DNA of 64,000 nucleotides. Source: Thalassotalea mangrovi (GTDB lineage Bacteria > Pseudomonadota > Gammaproteobacteria > Enterobacterales > Alteromonadaceae). Each line of letters starts with the position of its first letter. Position 1 is the first letter of the stretch. Of this stretch, positions 18,484 through 26,941 are shown piece by piece. The position numbers and the translations under genes are program-made. The notes below the pieces were generated by a model. It was not told the origin of the DNA, searched no databases, and was given only the letters and a program-made list of their open reading frames with translations. The stretch lies in assembly GCF_005116735.1 (NCBI RefSeq), contig NZ_SWDB01000031.1, positions 1-64,000 on the forward strand, given 5' to 3'.

Positions 18484-18497
18484 TTGATTTAAATCAG
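18484..18497 (-). promoter_or_regulatory. FNR-like box upstream of uspE
   Basis: TTGATTTAAATCAG matches the FNR consensus TTGATNNNNATCAA in nine of ten fixed positions and is palindromic. It lies about 61 bp before the chosen uspE start, a position compatible with activation. The gap 18424-18763 otherwise holds the upstream region of the epimerase gene. A short minus-strand frame at 18508-18729 lacks credible coding features. Confidence 0.5.
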
Positions 18498-18763
18498 CAT
18501 TTTTTCGCTAATGATTAACTAAGGACAGCTTCCCTGATATTTGCTGTGGGTTAATTCGGTGGTTTAAATTAAATGCAGTTTTTTCTCTAACCTCCATTAT
18601 CTTGACTATATTTTTAAGAAGTGACGGCCAATGATCTGCTACAGGTTCGCCGTGATGAGATTTATCAAACGCAGCTGCTGATTCCGTTGCTGCGGGTTGT
18701 TCTGGTGCAGGAAGTAAAGCCAGACACACAAAGACAGTATCCCTCTTATAAAATGGACAGATT

Positions 18764-19846
18764 ATGAAATATTTAGTAACCGGCGCAGCAGGCTTTATTG
18801 GTCACTTTGTGGCAACTCGATTATGTGAGCAGGGACATCATGTGGTAGGCCTGGATAATCTAAATAACTATTACGACGTCAACCTAAAGCTGTCGCGGTT
18901 AAAAAAACTGCAATGTTTTTCCAGCAAACAACAATCTGGCAGCATGGTCGCGGGCTCTGATATTGTTACTCAGAGTCACACATCAGCGGGCCAGTTTGAG
19001 TTTGTAAAGCTTGATCTTGAAGATCGGGAAGGGGTGGCAAGCTTATTCGCCACCCATAAATTTCAACGCGTGATACATCTGGCCGCACAAGCCGGAGTTC
19101 GCTATTCCATTGATAACCCCATGGCTTATGCCGATGCCAACTTAATTGGTCATCTCGCGATTCTAGAGGGGTGTCGTCATCATCAGGTGGAGCACCTGGT
19201 TTATGCTTCATCCAGTTCTGTTTACGGATTAAACGCCAAGACACCATTTGCAACTTCTGACAGTGTCGATCATCCCGTATCCCTCTATGCCGCGACTAAA
19301 AAAGCCAACGAGTTGATGTCGCACAGTTATTCACACCTATATGGTATACCTACGACGGGATTACGGTTTTTCACAGTATACGGCCCTTGGGGGCGTCCGG
19401 ATATGGCGCTGTTTAAATTTACTAAGGCCATGCTCGCTGGTGAAGCCATTGATGTATATAACTATGGCGATATGAGTCGAGATTTTACTTACATTGACGA
19501 CATCGTTGAGGGTATACTGCGCGTTCAAAATCATATTCCGACCCAGAATAGCACCTGGACAGTAGAAGCTGGCTCAGCAGCAAATAGTTCTGCGCCATAC
19601 CGTGTTTTTAATATCGGTAACGGTAACCCGGTGAGCCTGATGGATTTTATCAAGGCGCTGGAGCAGGCACTGGGTATGGAAGCGACAAAAAATATGTTAC
19701 CCATGCAACCCGGAGACGTGCAAAAAACCTTTGCAAACGTTGACGACCTGTACTCAGTTACCGGTTATCGTCCGCAAACGTCAGTGGTTGAAGGGGTGGC
19801 AAATTTTGTTCGCTGGTATAAGGAATATTACCAACACGTGAATTAA
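18764..19846 (+). CDS. NAD-dependent UDP-sugar 4-epimerase family
   Basis: 360 residues. Extended short-chain dehydrogenase with the Rossmann loop TGAAGFIG (7-14) and catalytic YAATK (about residue 177), plus GLRFFTVYGPWGRPDMA typical of UDP-glucuronate 4-epimerase relatives. Two inserts stand out against the ~335-residue norm: a polar stretch at about 53-77 (SSKQQSGSMVAGSD) and another near 265-275. It is followed 79 bp later by galU, so it probably acts on UDP-glucuronate or UDP-glucose derivatives for capsule, O-antigen or exopolysaccharide. Exact substrate uncertain. Confidence 0.85.
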   Translation: MKYLVTGAAGFIGHFVATRLCEQGHHVVGLDNLNNYYDVNLKLSRLKKLQCFSSKQQSGSMVAGSDIVTQSHTSAGQFEFVKLDLEDREGVASLFATHKFQRVIHLAAQAGVRYSIDNPMAYADANLIGHLAILEGCRHHQVEHLVYASSSSVYGLNAKTPFATSDSVDHPVSLYAATKKANELMSHSYSHLYGIPTTGLRFFTVYGPWGRPDMALFKFTKAMLAGEAIDVYNYGDMSRDFTYIDDIVEGILRVQNHIPTQNSTWTVEAGSAANSSAPYRVFNIGNGNPVSLMDFIKALEQALGMEATKNMLPMQPGDVQKTFANVDDLYSVTGYRPQTSVVEGVANFVRWYKEYYQHVN

Positions 19847-19925
19847 TTTAATCTGTAATTGTTATCATATGGCATTAATTCCGTGGTAAAAACATAACAA
19901 AGAAAAACGCTAATAAGGATGCAAT

Positions 19926-20837
19926 ATGTCTGACACTGCAGGAAAAAGTATTAGAAAAGCAGTTATTCCTGTCGCTGGATTAGGAACCCGGATGCTACCA
20001 GCCACTAAGGCTATCCCAAAAGAAATGCTGCCAGTGGTTGATAAGCCATTAATCCAATATATCGTCAATGAATGTATCGCAGCCGGTATCAAAGAAATTG
20101 TCCTTGTTACCCATTCGTCCAAGAATGCCATCGAAAATCATTTCGATAAATCATTTGAACTGGAAACCTCATTAGAAAAACGCGTTAAGCGAAAATTGTT
20201 AAATGAAATCCAGGCCATCTGCCCTAAGGATGTGACTATTATCCAGGTGCGTCAGGGCGAAGCGAAAGGGCTTGGCCACGCAGTATTAAAAGCCTTGCCT
20301 ATCGTTGGTAATGAACCTTTTGTTGTTGTCCTGCCGGACGTACTGATTGACGATAGCTCGTATAATCCGAAAACGGAAAACCTGGCAGCCATGCTTGCCC
20401 GTTATCAAGATACCGGTAATAGCCAGATCATGGTTGAACCCGTTCCAATGGAAAAAGTCAGCTCTTATGGCGTGGTGGACTGTAATGGTCATCAGCTGGC
20501 TGAAGGTGACTCGCAAGCAATGTCAGCGATTGTTGAAAAGCCTGAAGTTGAAGAAGCGCCTTCCAACCTTGCCGTTGTTGGCCGTTATGTATTGTCGCAA
20601 AATATCTGGCAGCTGCTGGAATACACGCCACCGGGTGCTGGCGATGAGATTCAGTTAACGGATGCCATTGCCAGTTTAATGAAACTGGAAACGGTTGAAG
20701 CATTCCACATGACGGGTAAATCCCACGATTGCGGGTCAAAGATGGGCTACATGAAAGCCAATGTGGAATATGGCTTACGTCACCCAGAACTGGCTGATGA
20801 ATTTAAACAGTATTTGCAATCGGTACTTGATAAGTAA
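19926..20837 (+). CDS. galU: UTP-glucose-1-phosphate uridylyltransferase
   Basis: 303 residues, the full GalU length. The nucleotide-binding signature [20 protein letters not shown] is at about 17-36, followed by VDKPLIQY. The later GLGHAVLKA and [10 protein letters not shown] (metal-binding Asp) regions are also as expected. It forms UDP-glucose from UTP and glucose-1-phosphate for surface polysaccharides, and provides the precursor on which the upstream epimerase pathway depends. AAGGATGCAAT precedes the ATG. A strong terminator ends the unit. Confidence 0.95.
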   Translation: MSDTAGKSIRKAVIPVAGLGTRMLPATKAIPKEMLPVVDKPLIQYIVNECIAAGIKEIVLVTHSSKNAIENHFDKSFELETSLEKRVKRKLLNEIQAICPKDVTIIQVRQGEAKGLGHAVLKALPIVGNEPFVVVLPDVLIDDSSYNPKTENLAAMLARYQDTGNSQIMVEPVPMEKVSSYGVVDCNGHQLAEGDSQAMSAIVEKPEVEEAPSNLAVVGRYVLSQNIWQLLEYTPPGAGDEIQLTDAIASLMKLETVEAFHMTGKSHDCGSKMGYMKANVEYGLRHPELADEFKQYLQSVLDK

Positions 20838-20862
20838 TCGGGCATTAATTTGCTGATTAATG

Positions 20863-20895
20863 AAAGGCTCAGAAGTTATCTTCTGAGCCTTTTTT
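20863..20895 (+). terminator. Terminator after galU
   Basis: Stem AAGGCTCAGAAG / CTTCTGAGCCTT with TTAT loop followed by a T run. On the minus strand the A-rich flank also gives a T-rich tail, so it may serve the converging D-amino acid aminotransferase operon as well. Confidence 0.92.
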
Positions 20896-20912
20896 GTTCG
20901 TTGATATCATTA

Positions 20913-21770
20913 TTAATAATCAAATTGATGTTCACTGAACAACTGCTGTGCCTGGTGCCATACATCACCCACGCGACCACCGCCAACCGGGTTGTTGTCG
21001 ATGGAAATGACCGGCGCGACCTGCTTAGTCGAGCTGGTGATCCACACCTCATCAGCATTTAATACTTCTGCTTTACTGACTGACCTTTCTTCAACCGTAA
21101 AGTGTGAATATTGTCGTAATACATCGAGTAAAATCAGTCGGGTAATTCCCGGCAACAGTTGGCTGTCCAGGGGCGGCGTGGCGATAACTTTGCCTGTAAC
21201 CACAAAGGCATTACATGCAGCGGCTTCTGTCAGCATATTGTCCTGGTTAAACAGCAATACCTCGTCAAAACCTTCTTTATATCCTGTCTGAAAATGCATG
21301 ACATTACCAAGCAGCGCCGTAGATTTAATATTGCAACGTTGCCAGCGTAGATCGGATAAGGTTTTTACCCGGTAGGCTTTTACTTTCTCTTTATCGGCGA
21401 CTGGAGCCGGGGGAATCTCAAACGCATAAGCGAACACGGTGGGTTCAATATCGTCTGGATAGGCATGATAACGAACCGGACTTGTTCCCCTCGAAACCTG
21501 TAAATAAATCCCCAGGTTGCCATTACCATTTTTCTTAGCGAGTTGCTGACAAATATCCCGCCATTGTTGCAAGCCAATTGGCAGGTTTATTTCAATCTCG
21601 GCCAATCCTTGCTGTAAGCGAAGTATATGGGGCTCGAACCCAACAAATTTGCCGCCATAACTGGGGATAACTTCATAGATGCCATCACCGAATAAAAAGC
21701 CTCTATCCATCGGCGAGATTTTTGCCTGTTCAGAAGGCATATACTCACCATTGAGAAATACCCAATTCAT
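20913..21770 (-). CDS. D-amino acid aminotransferase-like (class IV)
   Basis: 285 residues, class IV PLP enzyme. The start MNWVFLNGEYMP and RGFLFGDGIYEVIP (23-36) are typical of D-alanine/D-amino acid transaminases rather than IlvE. The PLP lysine is K149 in RCNIKSTALLGN and the cofactor-binding Glu is in LTEAAACNAFVV. The open frame extends 33 residues upstream into the neighbouring gene; this ATG sits 8 bp after that gene's stop and fits the family N terminus. Last gene of the six-gene pxp operon. It could transaminate D-glutamate or D-alanine, linking the pathway to D-amino acids (inference). Confidence 0.85.
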   Translation of the reverse strand: MNWVFLNGEYMPSEQAKISPMDRGFLFGDGIYEVIPSYGGKFVGFEPHILRLQQGLAEIEINLPIGLQQWRDICQQLAKKNGNGNLGIYLQVSRGTSPVRYHAYPDDIEPTVFAYAFEIPPAPVADKEKVKAYRVKTLSDLRWQRCNIKSTALLGNVMHFQTGYKEGFDEVLLFNQDNMLTEAAACNAFVVTGKVIATPPLDSQLLPGITRLILLDVLRQYSHFTVEERSVSKAEVLNADEVWITSSTKQVAPVISIDNNPVGGGRVGDVWHQAQQLFSEHQFDY

Positions 21771-21778
21771 ATATGTTT

Positions 21779-22648
21779 CTACCTTAATTGTTGTGCTTTT
21801 TGTTCCGCGATAAAACGCTGACAAAGCACTGAGATTTGTTGAATGACATCGGCACCAGCGCTGAAGCATAGGCTATCTTCGGTTAACTGGTTTTTACGGG
21901 TAACCCCATCGACACTGCCTTTGGCTGACAGAAACTCGAGTAGCGACTTTACATCAACTGTCGCCAGTAAGTCCTTGTCGTGCCAAATGCCCAAAAACGC
22001 GATTAATCCGTACGCTGCCCAATTGGATACGTCAGCAATTAATAACTCATCACATTTGGTTACCGACGGAATGATTTGCAGGCCAGCGATATGCTTTGCG
22101 ACATTACCCATGCCAATTTCATTACCACCGTCACCAATCGCAATCGTGGGGCATCCAGCGAGACGCATAAAGTCATCAAACCTGGCGCATCGATGCGAAA
22201 TATTTTCGCCACGCATATTTCGATAGGTGTCGTCGGCGGTAAGTCCGGGGCGTTCAATGGCAATAATCAGCTCGGGCTTGATTTTATCAACAACCGCTTT
22301 GATCTGTAATTCCTTTCCAGTACCAAGAGGAATTTGTTCACAGTGATAGCGATCTTGCAGGGCCTGATATAAAGGATTAGCAAACACCATTACAACCGAT
22401 TTTCCCAGCGCCTGCAGACTTTCGTACAATGCCAACGCACCAACCGGACCATCAGTTTCAAACGTGTCGGATACCGGAAATCCGGTGGTAATTACTATCG
22501 TGCCCTGACACTCATCAATACGTTTTGCCGCCCGCATTACATAACCAGGGTTAAGAAACTGCTGGACATACTTCATTTGCCTGAGGTCTTTTGCAACCAA
22601 CAGATCTTCTATTTCCTGGCTAAGTTGTTGTGCGGCCGTGGTGCTCAT
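21779..22648 (-). CDS. DUF4392 / D-glutamate cyclase C-terminal domain protein
   Basis: 289 residues. It matches the DUF4392 domain, the C-terminal half of animal D-glutamate cyclase: IVITTGFPVSDTFETDGPVGALAL, then ELIIAIERPGLTADDTYRNMRG, CPTIAIGDGGNEIGMGNV and a late GVTRKNQLTEDSL. D-glutamate cyclase converts D-glutamate to 5-oxo-D-proline. Its start overlaps the pxpC stop by 4 bp. A DUF1445 protein, the other half of the animal enzyme, is the first gene of this operon. Either protein alone or both together may carry the activity. Confidence 0.85.
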   Translation of the reverse strand: MSTTAAQQLSQEIEDLLVAKDLRQMKYVQQFLNPGYVMRAAKRIDECQGTIVITTGFPVSDTFETDGPVGALALYESLQALGKSVVMVFANPLYQALQDRYHCEQIPLGTGKELQIKAVVDKIKPELIIAIERPGLTADDTYRNMRGENISHRCARFDDFMRLAGCPTIAIGDGGNEIGMGNVAKHIAGLQIIPSVTKCDELLIADVSNWAAYGLIAFLGIWHDKDLLATVDVKSLLEFLSAKGSVDGVTRKNQLTEDSLCFSAGADVIQQISVLCQRFIAEQKAQQLR

Positions 22649-23592
22649 CGGGTCACTGCCTCTTTAATAAACTGAATTTTCTTAAAACGTGACTGCGCTA
22701 AATGTAATTCATTGTGGGCATTTTCAATGCTAATCGGTTCAAATCGAATGCTGGCTCCTTGCTGGCATTGCCCTAATTTATCAGCATCTAAAGAAAATAC
22801 TGAGCCGATTTTCGGGTAGCCACCTATGGTTTGTCGGTCGTTTAACAAGATTATAGGTTGCCCATCAGCAGGAATTTGTACGGCACCATAGGCAATACCT
22901 TCACTGAGCATGTTGGTTTTCGGAAATTGAATTTCAGGGCCGATCAGGCGGTAGCCCATACGATCCCATTGACTGGATACCTGATATTCGCTGCTGAAAA
23001 AACGACGTCGTTCGCGCTCTGAAAATTGTTGGTACTGGTAGCCGGTGATAACACGAAGTGTCAGCGATGTTGAATAGTGGGGCACGGCATCGTCAGGTAA
23101 TCGATTGGTATGGGTGCATTGCACATTAGTTATCGGCAGCCAGTCACCTTTTTCTAAGGTAGTGCCATTTAGTCCGCCAATATGCTCCCTGACGACCGTC
23201 GAACAGCTACCAAACTGCTGCGGGATTTGAATCCCACCTTTAACCGCTAAGTAGGCTTTGATGCCATTACGACTATATCCGATTTCGATAAAATCGCCTT
23301 TCGATACGGCAATACTGCGCCAGTTACCGACGATTTCATTATTGATTTTAATTTCCACATCAGCACCGGTAATCGCAATGCTGGTGTCGCAGCTGCTGTG
23401 TAATTTCAATCCACCGTAGGTGATCTCTAATGCGGCGCAGCCCCTGGGGTTTTCCAACAATCGATTGGCCCAGTAAAATGCCATGCGATCGGCAGGACCA
23501 CCTGTGGTCAGGCCGAGACTGGCTTTACCGATTCGGCCAGCATCTTCAATCAATGTGTGCATTCCAGGATGCTCGATGTACAAGCCGTTCAT
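22645..23592 (-). CDS. pxpC: 5-oxoprolinase subunit C
   Basis: 315 residues. AHS2/KipA-type biotin-dependent carboxyltransferase fold: N-terminal HPGMHTLIEDAGRIGKASLGLTTGGPAD, later YQVSSQWDRMGYRLIGP and GAVQIPADGQPIILLNDRQTIGGYPKIG. The start ATG overlaps the pxpB stop (TGATG); the preceding TTG is ignored. With PxpA and PxpB it forms the ATP-dependent prokaryotic 5-oxoprolinase that opens 5-oxoproline to glutamate. Confidence 0.92.
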   Translation of the reverse strand: MNGLYIEHPGMHTLIEDAGRIGKASLGLTTGGPADRMAFYWANRLLENPRGCAALEITYGGLKLHSSCDTSIAITGADVEIKINNEIVGNWRSIAVSKGDFIEIGYSRNGIKAYLAVKGGIQIPQQFGSCSTVVREHIGGLNGTTLEKGDWLPITNVQCTHTNRLPDDAVPHYSTSLTLRVITGYQYQQFSERERRRFFSSEYQVSSQWDRMGYRLIGPEIQFPKTNMLSEGIAYGAVQIPADGQPIILLNDRQTIGGYPKIGSVFSLDADKLGQCQQGASIRFEPISIENAHNELHLAQSRFKKIQFIKEAVTR

Positions 23593-24347
23593 CAAATTTT
23601 ACCGCCTAAAGCTAAAAACTGCTTTTCGCCAATGGCGTTAAAACGCACTTTATCACCAACAGCGACTGGGATTGGTGGTTGCTGGGCGGGATTAAACATT
23701 GGAATTGGGCAGCGACCAATGATATTCCAACCGCCCGGCGAAGTTTGAGGATATACGGCTGTTTGCTTATCGGCAATGGCAACCGAACCTCGGGCAACGG
23801 CGGCGCGCGGGGTGGCAAGCCGGGGCATTGCAATTTTATCACTGACCTCACCGAGATAAGCAAAACCCGGGGCAAAACCAATGGTGTAGACGTAATAGTC
23901 CTGTTGTTGGTGCAGTTCTATGACATCTTCAACACTTATGCCCTGGTGATCGGCAATGCGCTGTAAATCCGGACCTACCGATGTATGGTAATACACCGGT
24001 AAGGTAATGGTGCGGCCAGATTCCTGCTGATCTAAATACACGCCATTGAGTAAATTTTCTAACTGGGTAAGGATATGGAAGTGGTCGACCTTCCAAATGT
24101 CATAGGTGATTAGCAGGGAAGCATAGGATGGAATGGTATCGACAACCAGTGCGCCCAGTGATGAGCGGATTAAAGCCTGAGCCTTAGTTATCGCCGCACA
24201 AAGCGTTGGCGTTATTTGTACCTGCTGGCTGGCATTACTGACGCCAAAATAGATGATCAGGGAATTCTCTGATGCCACTTCCACATAAAATTGCACTGGC
24301 TTTGCCTTGGTGTGCTGGACAGCTTGTGAGTCAGGCGTTAGCGACAT
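23592..24347 (-). CDS. pxpB: 5-oxoprolinase subunit B
   Basis: 251 residues. AHS1/KipI family with the core signature YTIGFAPGFAYLGEVSDKIAMPR and the end segment GSVAIADKQTAVYPQTSPGGW. It is slightly longer at the N terminus than the ~220-residue norm. It overlaps pxpA by 10 bp and pxpC by 1 bp. It works with PxpC as the ATP-using half of 5-oxoprolinase. KipI in Bacillus was first described as a kinase inhibitor, but the pxpABC cluster supports the metabolic role here. Confidence 0.92.
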   Translation of the reverse strand: MSLTPDSQAVQHTKAKPVQFYVEVASENSLIIYFGVSNASQQVQITPTLCAAITKAQALIRSSLGALVVDTIPSYASLLITYDIWKVDHFHILTQLENLLNGVYLDQQESGRTITLPVYYHTSVGPDLQRIADHQGISVEDVIELHQQQDYYVYTIGFAPGFAYLGEVSDKIAMPRLATPRAAVARGSVAIADKQTAVYPQTSPGGWNIIGRCPIPMFNPAQQPPIPVAVGDKVRFNAIGEKQFLALGGKI

Positions 24348-25063
24348 AGGGCTTTTATTTCCTTAACCAGGGCGACAGCTTCGATGTTATCACCGTGCAC
24401 ACATAAGGTATCGGCTTTGAGGGTCAATCGATTGTCGTTATTGGAAATCACTACCCCTTCGGTAATCAATAACGTTACCTGTTCTATTACCTGCTGTTTA
24501 TTAAGTACAGCACCGGGTTCAGTGCGTGGCGTCAGACGTCCCTTGTCGGTATAACGGCGATCAGCAAAGGCCTCGAACAAGAGGTCAACTGAATATTTGC
24601 TGGCAATATGTTGGTATCGCTCGTTATCGGCAGTGGATAAGATCATCAGTTTTAAAGGCCGGTAATAACGATCAATACTTTTTACTACCGCACTAAATAC
24701 CTCGTCGTTTGCCATCATGTCGTTATATAAGGCACCATGAGGTTTAACGTATTTGACCAGGGCTCCTTGTGATTGCGCCATACCGTCGATGGCGCCTATC
24801 TGATAATGCATCAGATTAATAATTTCCTGCTCGCTGTGTTTAATTGAGCGACGTCCGAAACCAATCAGGTCATGATAGGAGGGGTGGGCACCAATAGTGA
24901 CTTTGTGTTGTATCGCCAAAGATAAGGTCTGTTGTAATGTATTTGGGTCTGAGGCATGAAAACCACAGGCAATATTAGCCATATCAATATGTGGCATCAC
25001 TTCGTCGTCCAAGCCCATTTTCCAGGCCGCGAAGCTTTCTCCTAAATCACAATTTAATTTCAT
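24338..25063 (-). CDS. pxpA: 5-oxoprolinase subunit A
   Basis: 241 residues. LamB/YcsF family, starting MKLNCDLGESFAAW, which is the conserved family N terminus; the seven upstream in-frame residues are not needed. Other hallmarks: MANIACGFHASDPN, GAHPSYHDLIGFGRR, VKYVKPHGALYN and FADRRYTDKGRL. It acts with PxpBC on 5-oxo-L-proline. 27 bp separate it from the DUF1445 gene upstream. Confidence 0.94.
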   Translation of the reverse strand: MKLNCDLGESFAAWKMGLDDEVMPHIDMANIACGFHASDPNTLQQTLSLAIQHKVTIGAHPSYHDLIGFGRRSIKHSEQEIINLMHYQIGAIDGMAQSQGALVKYVKPHGALYNDMMANDEVFSAVVKSIDRYYRPLKLMILSTADNERYQHIASKYSVDLLFEAFADRRYTDKGRLTPRTEPGAVLNKQQVIEQVTLLITEGVVISNNDNRLTLKADTLCVHGDNIEAVALVKEIKALCR

Positions 25064-25090
25064 CGTTAACGTCTCTATCCACACTTTATT

Positions 25091-25906
25091 CTACAAAACT
25101 GACAACTGACTATTGCGAATATCGGTGATCAGCATACAGCCGGGACTGTGAGTGATGCTGATTGCTGGTTTAGCATTACTGATGGCTACCTGCGGCGTGA
25201 CACCACAAGCCCAGAACACCGGCACTTCACCAGGCTTTATCGTTACCCTGTCACCATAATCCGGATTATCTATGTCATAAATACCAATAAGTTCCGGATC
25301 GCCAAAATGCACTGGTGCGCCATGAACGTTTGGAAATCGGCTGCAAATCTGGATCGCCCGAATCGCATCGCTGGCTTTCATTGGCCGCATACTGACAACC
25401 ATGTTTGCACTAAATGCGCCGGCGGGTTTGCAAGCAATGGTGGTGTTATACATAGGAACATTGACACCCTCAGCAATGTTGCGAATTTCGATGCCGTCGT
25501 CGATTAGGGCTTCTTCAAATGAAAACGAGCAACCGAGCAAAAAGCTGACAAAATTGTCCTGCCAAATATCCTGGACGTCATTAACCTGCGCGGTTAATTT
25601 ACCGTGTTCAAACACTTTATATTGGGGAACATCGGAGCGAATATCGACATCCTTTCCCGCGCCACTAATCCGTGGATTACCCGGCGCATCGGACATGGCT
25701 ACCAGGGGGCAGGGCTTGGGATTTTTTTGACAAAACAGCAGGAAATCTGCCGCCAGCTCCTGTTCCAGGATTACCAGGTTACACTGCACATAACCTTTTG
25801 CCAGTCCTGATGTGTGAGAGCGGAACAGATCGTTTCTTATTGCCTGGCGAACGTCGCGGGGACTGGACAGGGCATTGAGCGTATTTGCAGTTTTAGGTTC
25901 GGACAT
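25091..25906 (-). CDS. DUF1445 putative hydro-lyase / D-glutamate cyclase N-domain
   Basis: 271 residues from MSEPKTANT; a longer TTG-started frame adds 20 unconvincing residues. DUF1445 features: PRDVRQAIRNDLF, SGLAKGYVQCNLVIL, DVRSDVP-like DIRSDVPQYKVF, FLLGCSFSFEEAL, NVPMYNTTIACKPAG and WACGVTPQ. This is the N-terminal half of animal D-glutamate cyclase and is often annotated 'putative hydro-lyase'. First gene of a six-gene operon with pxpABC, the DUF4392 protein and a D-amino acid aminotransferase. Expected job: conversion of D-glutamate or a related lactam to feed 5-oxoprolinase (inference). Confidence 0.88.
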   Translation of the reverse strand: MSEPKTANTLNALSSPRDVRQAIRNDLFRSHTSGLAKGYVQCNLVILEQELAADFLLFCQKNPKPCPLVAMSDAPGNPRISGAGKDVDIRSDVPQYKVFEHGKLTAQVNDVQDIWQDNFVSFLLGCSFSFEEALIDDGIEIRNIAEGVNVPMYNTTIACKPAGAFSANMVVSMRPMKASDAIRAIQICSRFPNVHGAPVHFGDPELIGIYDIDNPDYGDRVTIKPGEVPVFWACGVTPQVAISNAKPAISITHSPGCMLITDIRNSQLSVL

Positions 25907-25939
25907 GGTGCAACGATTACCCGTGGTTTGTTGGCTAAC

Positions 25940-25967
25940 TCTATATTTTAAAGCGTTTTTTAGCAAA
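25940..25967 (-). promoter_or_regulatory. Possible promoter of the pxp operon
   Basis: On minus: TTTGCT, 16 bp, TATAGA, about 35 bp before the DUF1445 ATG. It is a reasonable sigma-70 match at -10 and a partial one at -35. The rest of 25907-26166 is AT-rich and holds the divergent recR upstream region, including TATAAT at 26142-26147. Confidence 0.35.
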
Positions 25968-26166
25968 TTAGTGATGGCTTGTGGAAATATATCAGAATAT
26001 ATTATTTGGTAAAATGAAAATGATTGAATAATTTATTATTTTTTAAGGGCGAGATCGATTGCTGGAAGTTGTGTTCGTGGTCCGTGTGTTTTGAATTTGT
26101 CATCTTCACTCGCTTCCTAAACCTGTGATATTCTTGGCCAATATAATTATCTGTGCATTTACTGTT

Positions 26167-26766
26167 ATGAAACTTAGTCCGTTAGTTCAGGAACTTATTG
26201 ATAATCTCAAGCATTTACCCGGTGTTGGGCCAAAATCAGCACAGCGCATGGCGTTTCACCTGCTGGAACGAAATCGCAAGGGAGCAACAAGGCTGGCAAA
26301 TGCTATGGCGAACGCCATGGAGCAGGTAGGTCATTGCCGTGGTTGTCGGACATTCACCGAGTTAGAGCAATGTGATATCTGTGCCAGTCCTAAGCGACAG
26401 GCGAGCCGTTTACTATGCATCGTTGAATCGCCATCGGATATCCTTGCTATCGAACAGACCGGCGAATTTGTTGGCCGCTATTTTGTGTTAATGGGACATT
26501 TGTCGCCAATCGATGGTATTGGTCCGGAAGAGTTAGGCCTGGATCAGTTGCAAAACCTATTGGCCAGTGGCGAATTTGATGAAATGATCCTGGCAACGAA
26601 CCCCACGGTGGAAGGGGAAGCAACCGCTCACTTTATTGCCGATTTAGCGGGTTCTTACGATGTTTCGGTATCAAGAATCGCCCACGGTGTACCTGTTGGC
26701 GGGGAATTAGGTTATGTCGACGGTAACACCCTGTCGCACGCATTCTCTGGCCGAAAAAAACTGTAA
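26167..26766 (+). CDS. recR: Recombination mediator RecR
   Basis: 199 residues, the normal length. Start chosen at [19 protein letters not shown], the family N terminus; 14 upstream residues are discarded. It has the helix-hairpin-helix ([16 protein letters not shown]), a four-Cys zinc finger ([16 protein letters not shown]) and a Toprim domain ([17 protein letters not shown]). With RecO/RecF it loads RecA on gaps. In enterobacteria the order is dnaX-ybaB-recR-htpG-adk. Here recR keeps htpG and adk downstream, but the pxp operon, on the other strand, occupies the dnaX-ybaB position. Confidence 0.96.
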   Translation: MKLSPLVQELIDNLKHLPGVGPKSAQRMAFHLLERNRKGATRLANAMANAMEQVGHCRGCRTFTELEQCDICASPKRQASRLLCIVESPSDILAIEQTGEFVGRYFVLMGHLSPIDGIGPEELGLDQLQNLLASGEFDEMILATNPTVEGEATAHFIADLAGSYDVSVSRIAHGVPVGGELGYVDGNTLSHAFSGRKKL

Positions 26767-26771
26767 TCTTA

Positions 26772-26824
26772 AATCAAGGGGTCAGAGTTGTTGATCTAAG
26801 ATCAACAACTCTGACCCCTTGATT
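26772..26824. repeat. GGGGTCAGAG palindrome, copy 1 (also a terminator)
   Basis: A perfect 26 bp inverted repeat: left arm begins AATCAAGGGGTCAGAG, right arm ends CTCTGACCCCTTGATT, with a single central base. Followed by TTTTTT, it can terminate recR transcription. A near-identical palindrome occurs at 32920-32970, so this is a dispersed REP-like element rather than a plain terminator. Such GGGGTCAGAG hairpins are, to my knowledge, associated with REP-associated transposases in marine gammaproteobacteria. Confidence 0.85.
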
Positions 26825-26851
26825 TTTTCTGCAAAAAATTTCTCATCAACT

Positions 26852-26879
26852 CTTTAAATCCTTTTTCCTATCCCCACAT
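26852..26879 (+). promoter_or_regulatory. Sigma-32 heat-shock promoter of htpG
   Basis: CTTTAAA, 13 bp, CCCCACAT: one mismatch to the sigma-32 -35 (CTTGAAA) and a good match to the C-rich -10 (CCCCATNT). Located 63 bp before the htpG ATG, as expected for this classic heat-shock gene. Confidence 0.6.
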
Positions 26880-26941
26880 TGATATCTATAACAACTGCCT
26901 CGGCAACAACAATCGACATATAGATTAGGAGAAACGTGTTT

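Noticed and set aside
18508-18729. 73-residue minus-strand frame in the uspE-epimerase gap
   Set aside because: No ribosome site, low-complexity alanine-rich start, and it overlaps the region expected to hold promoters.
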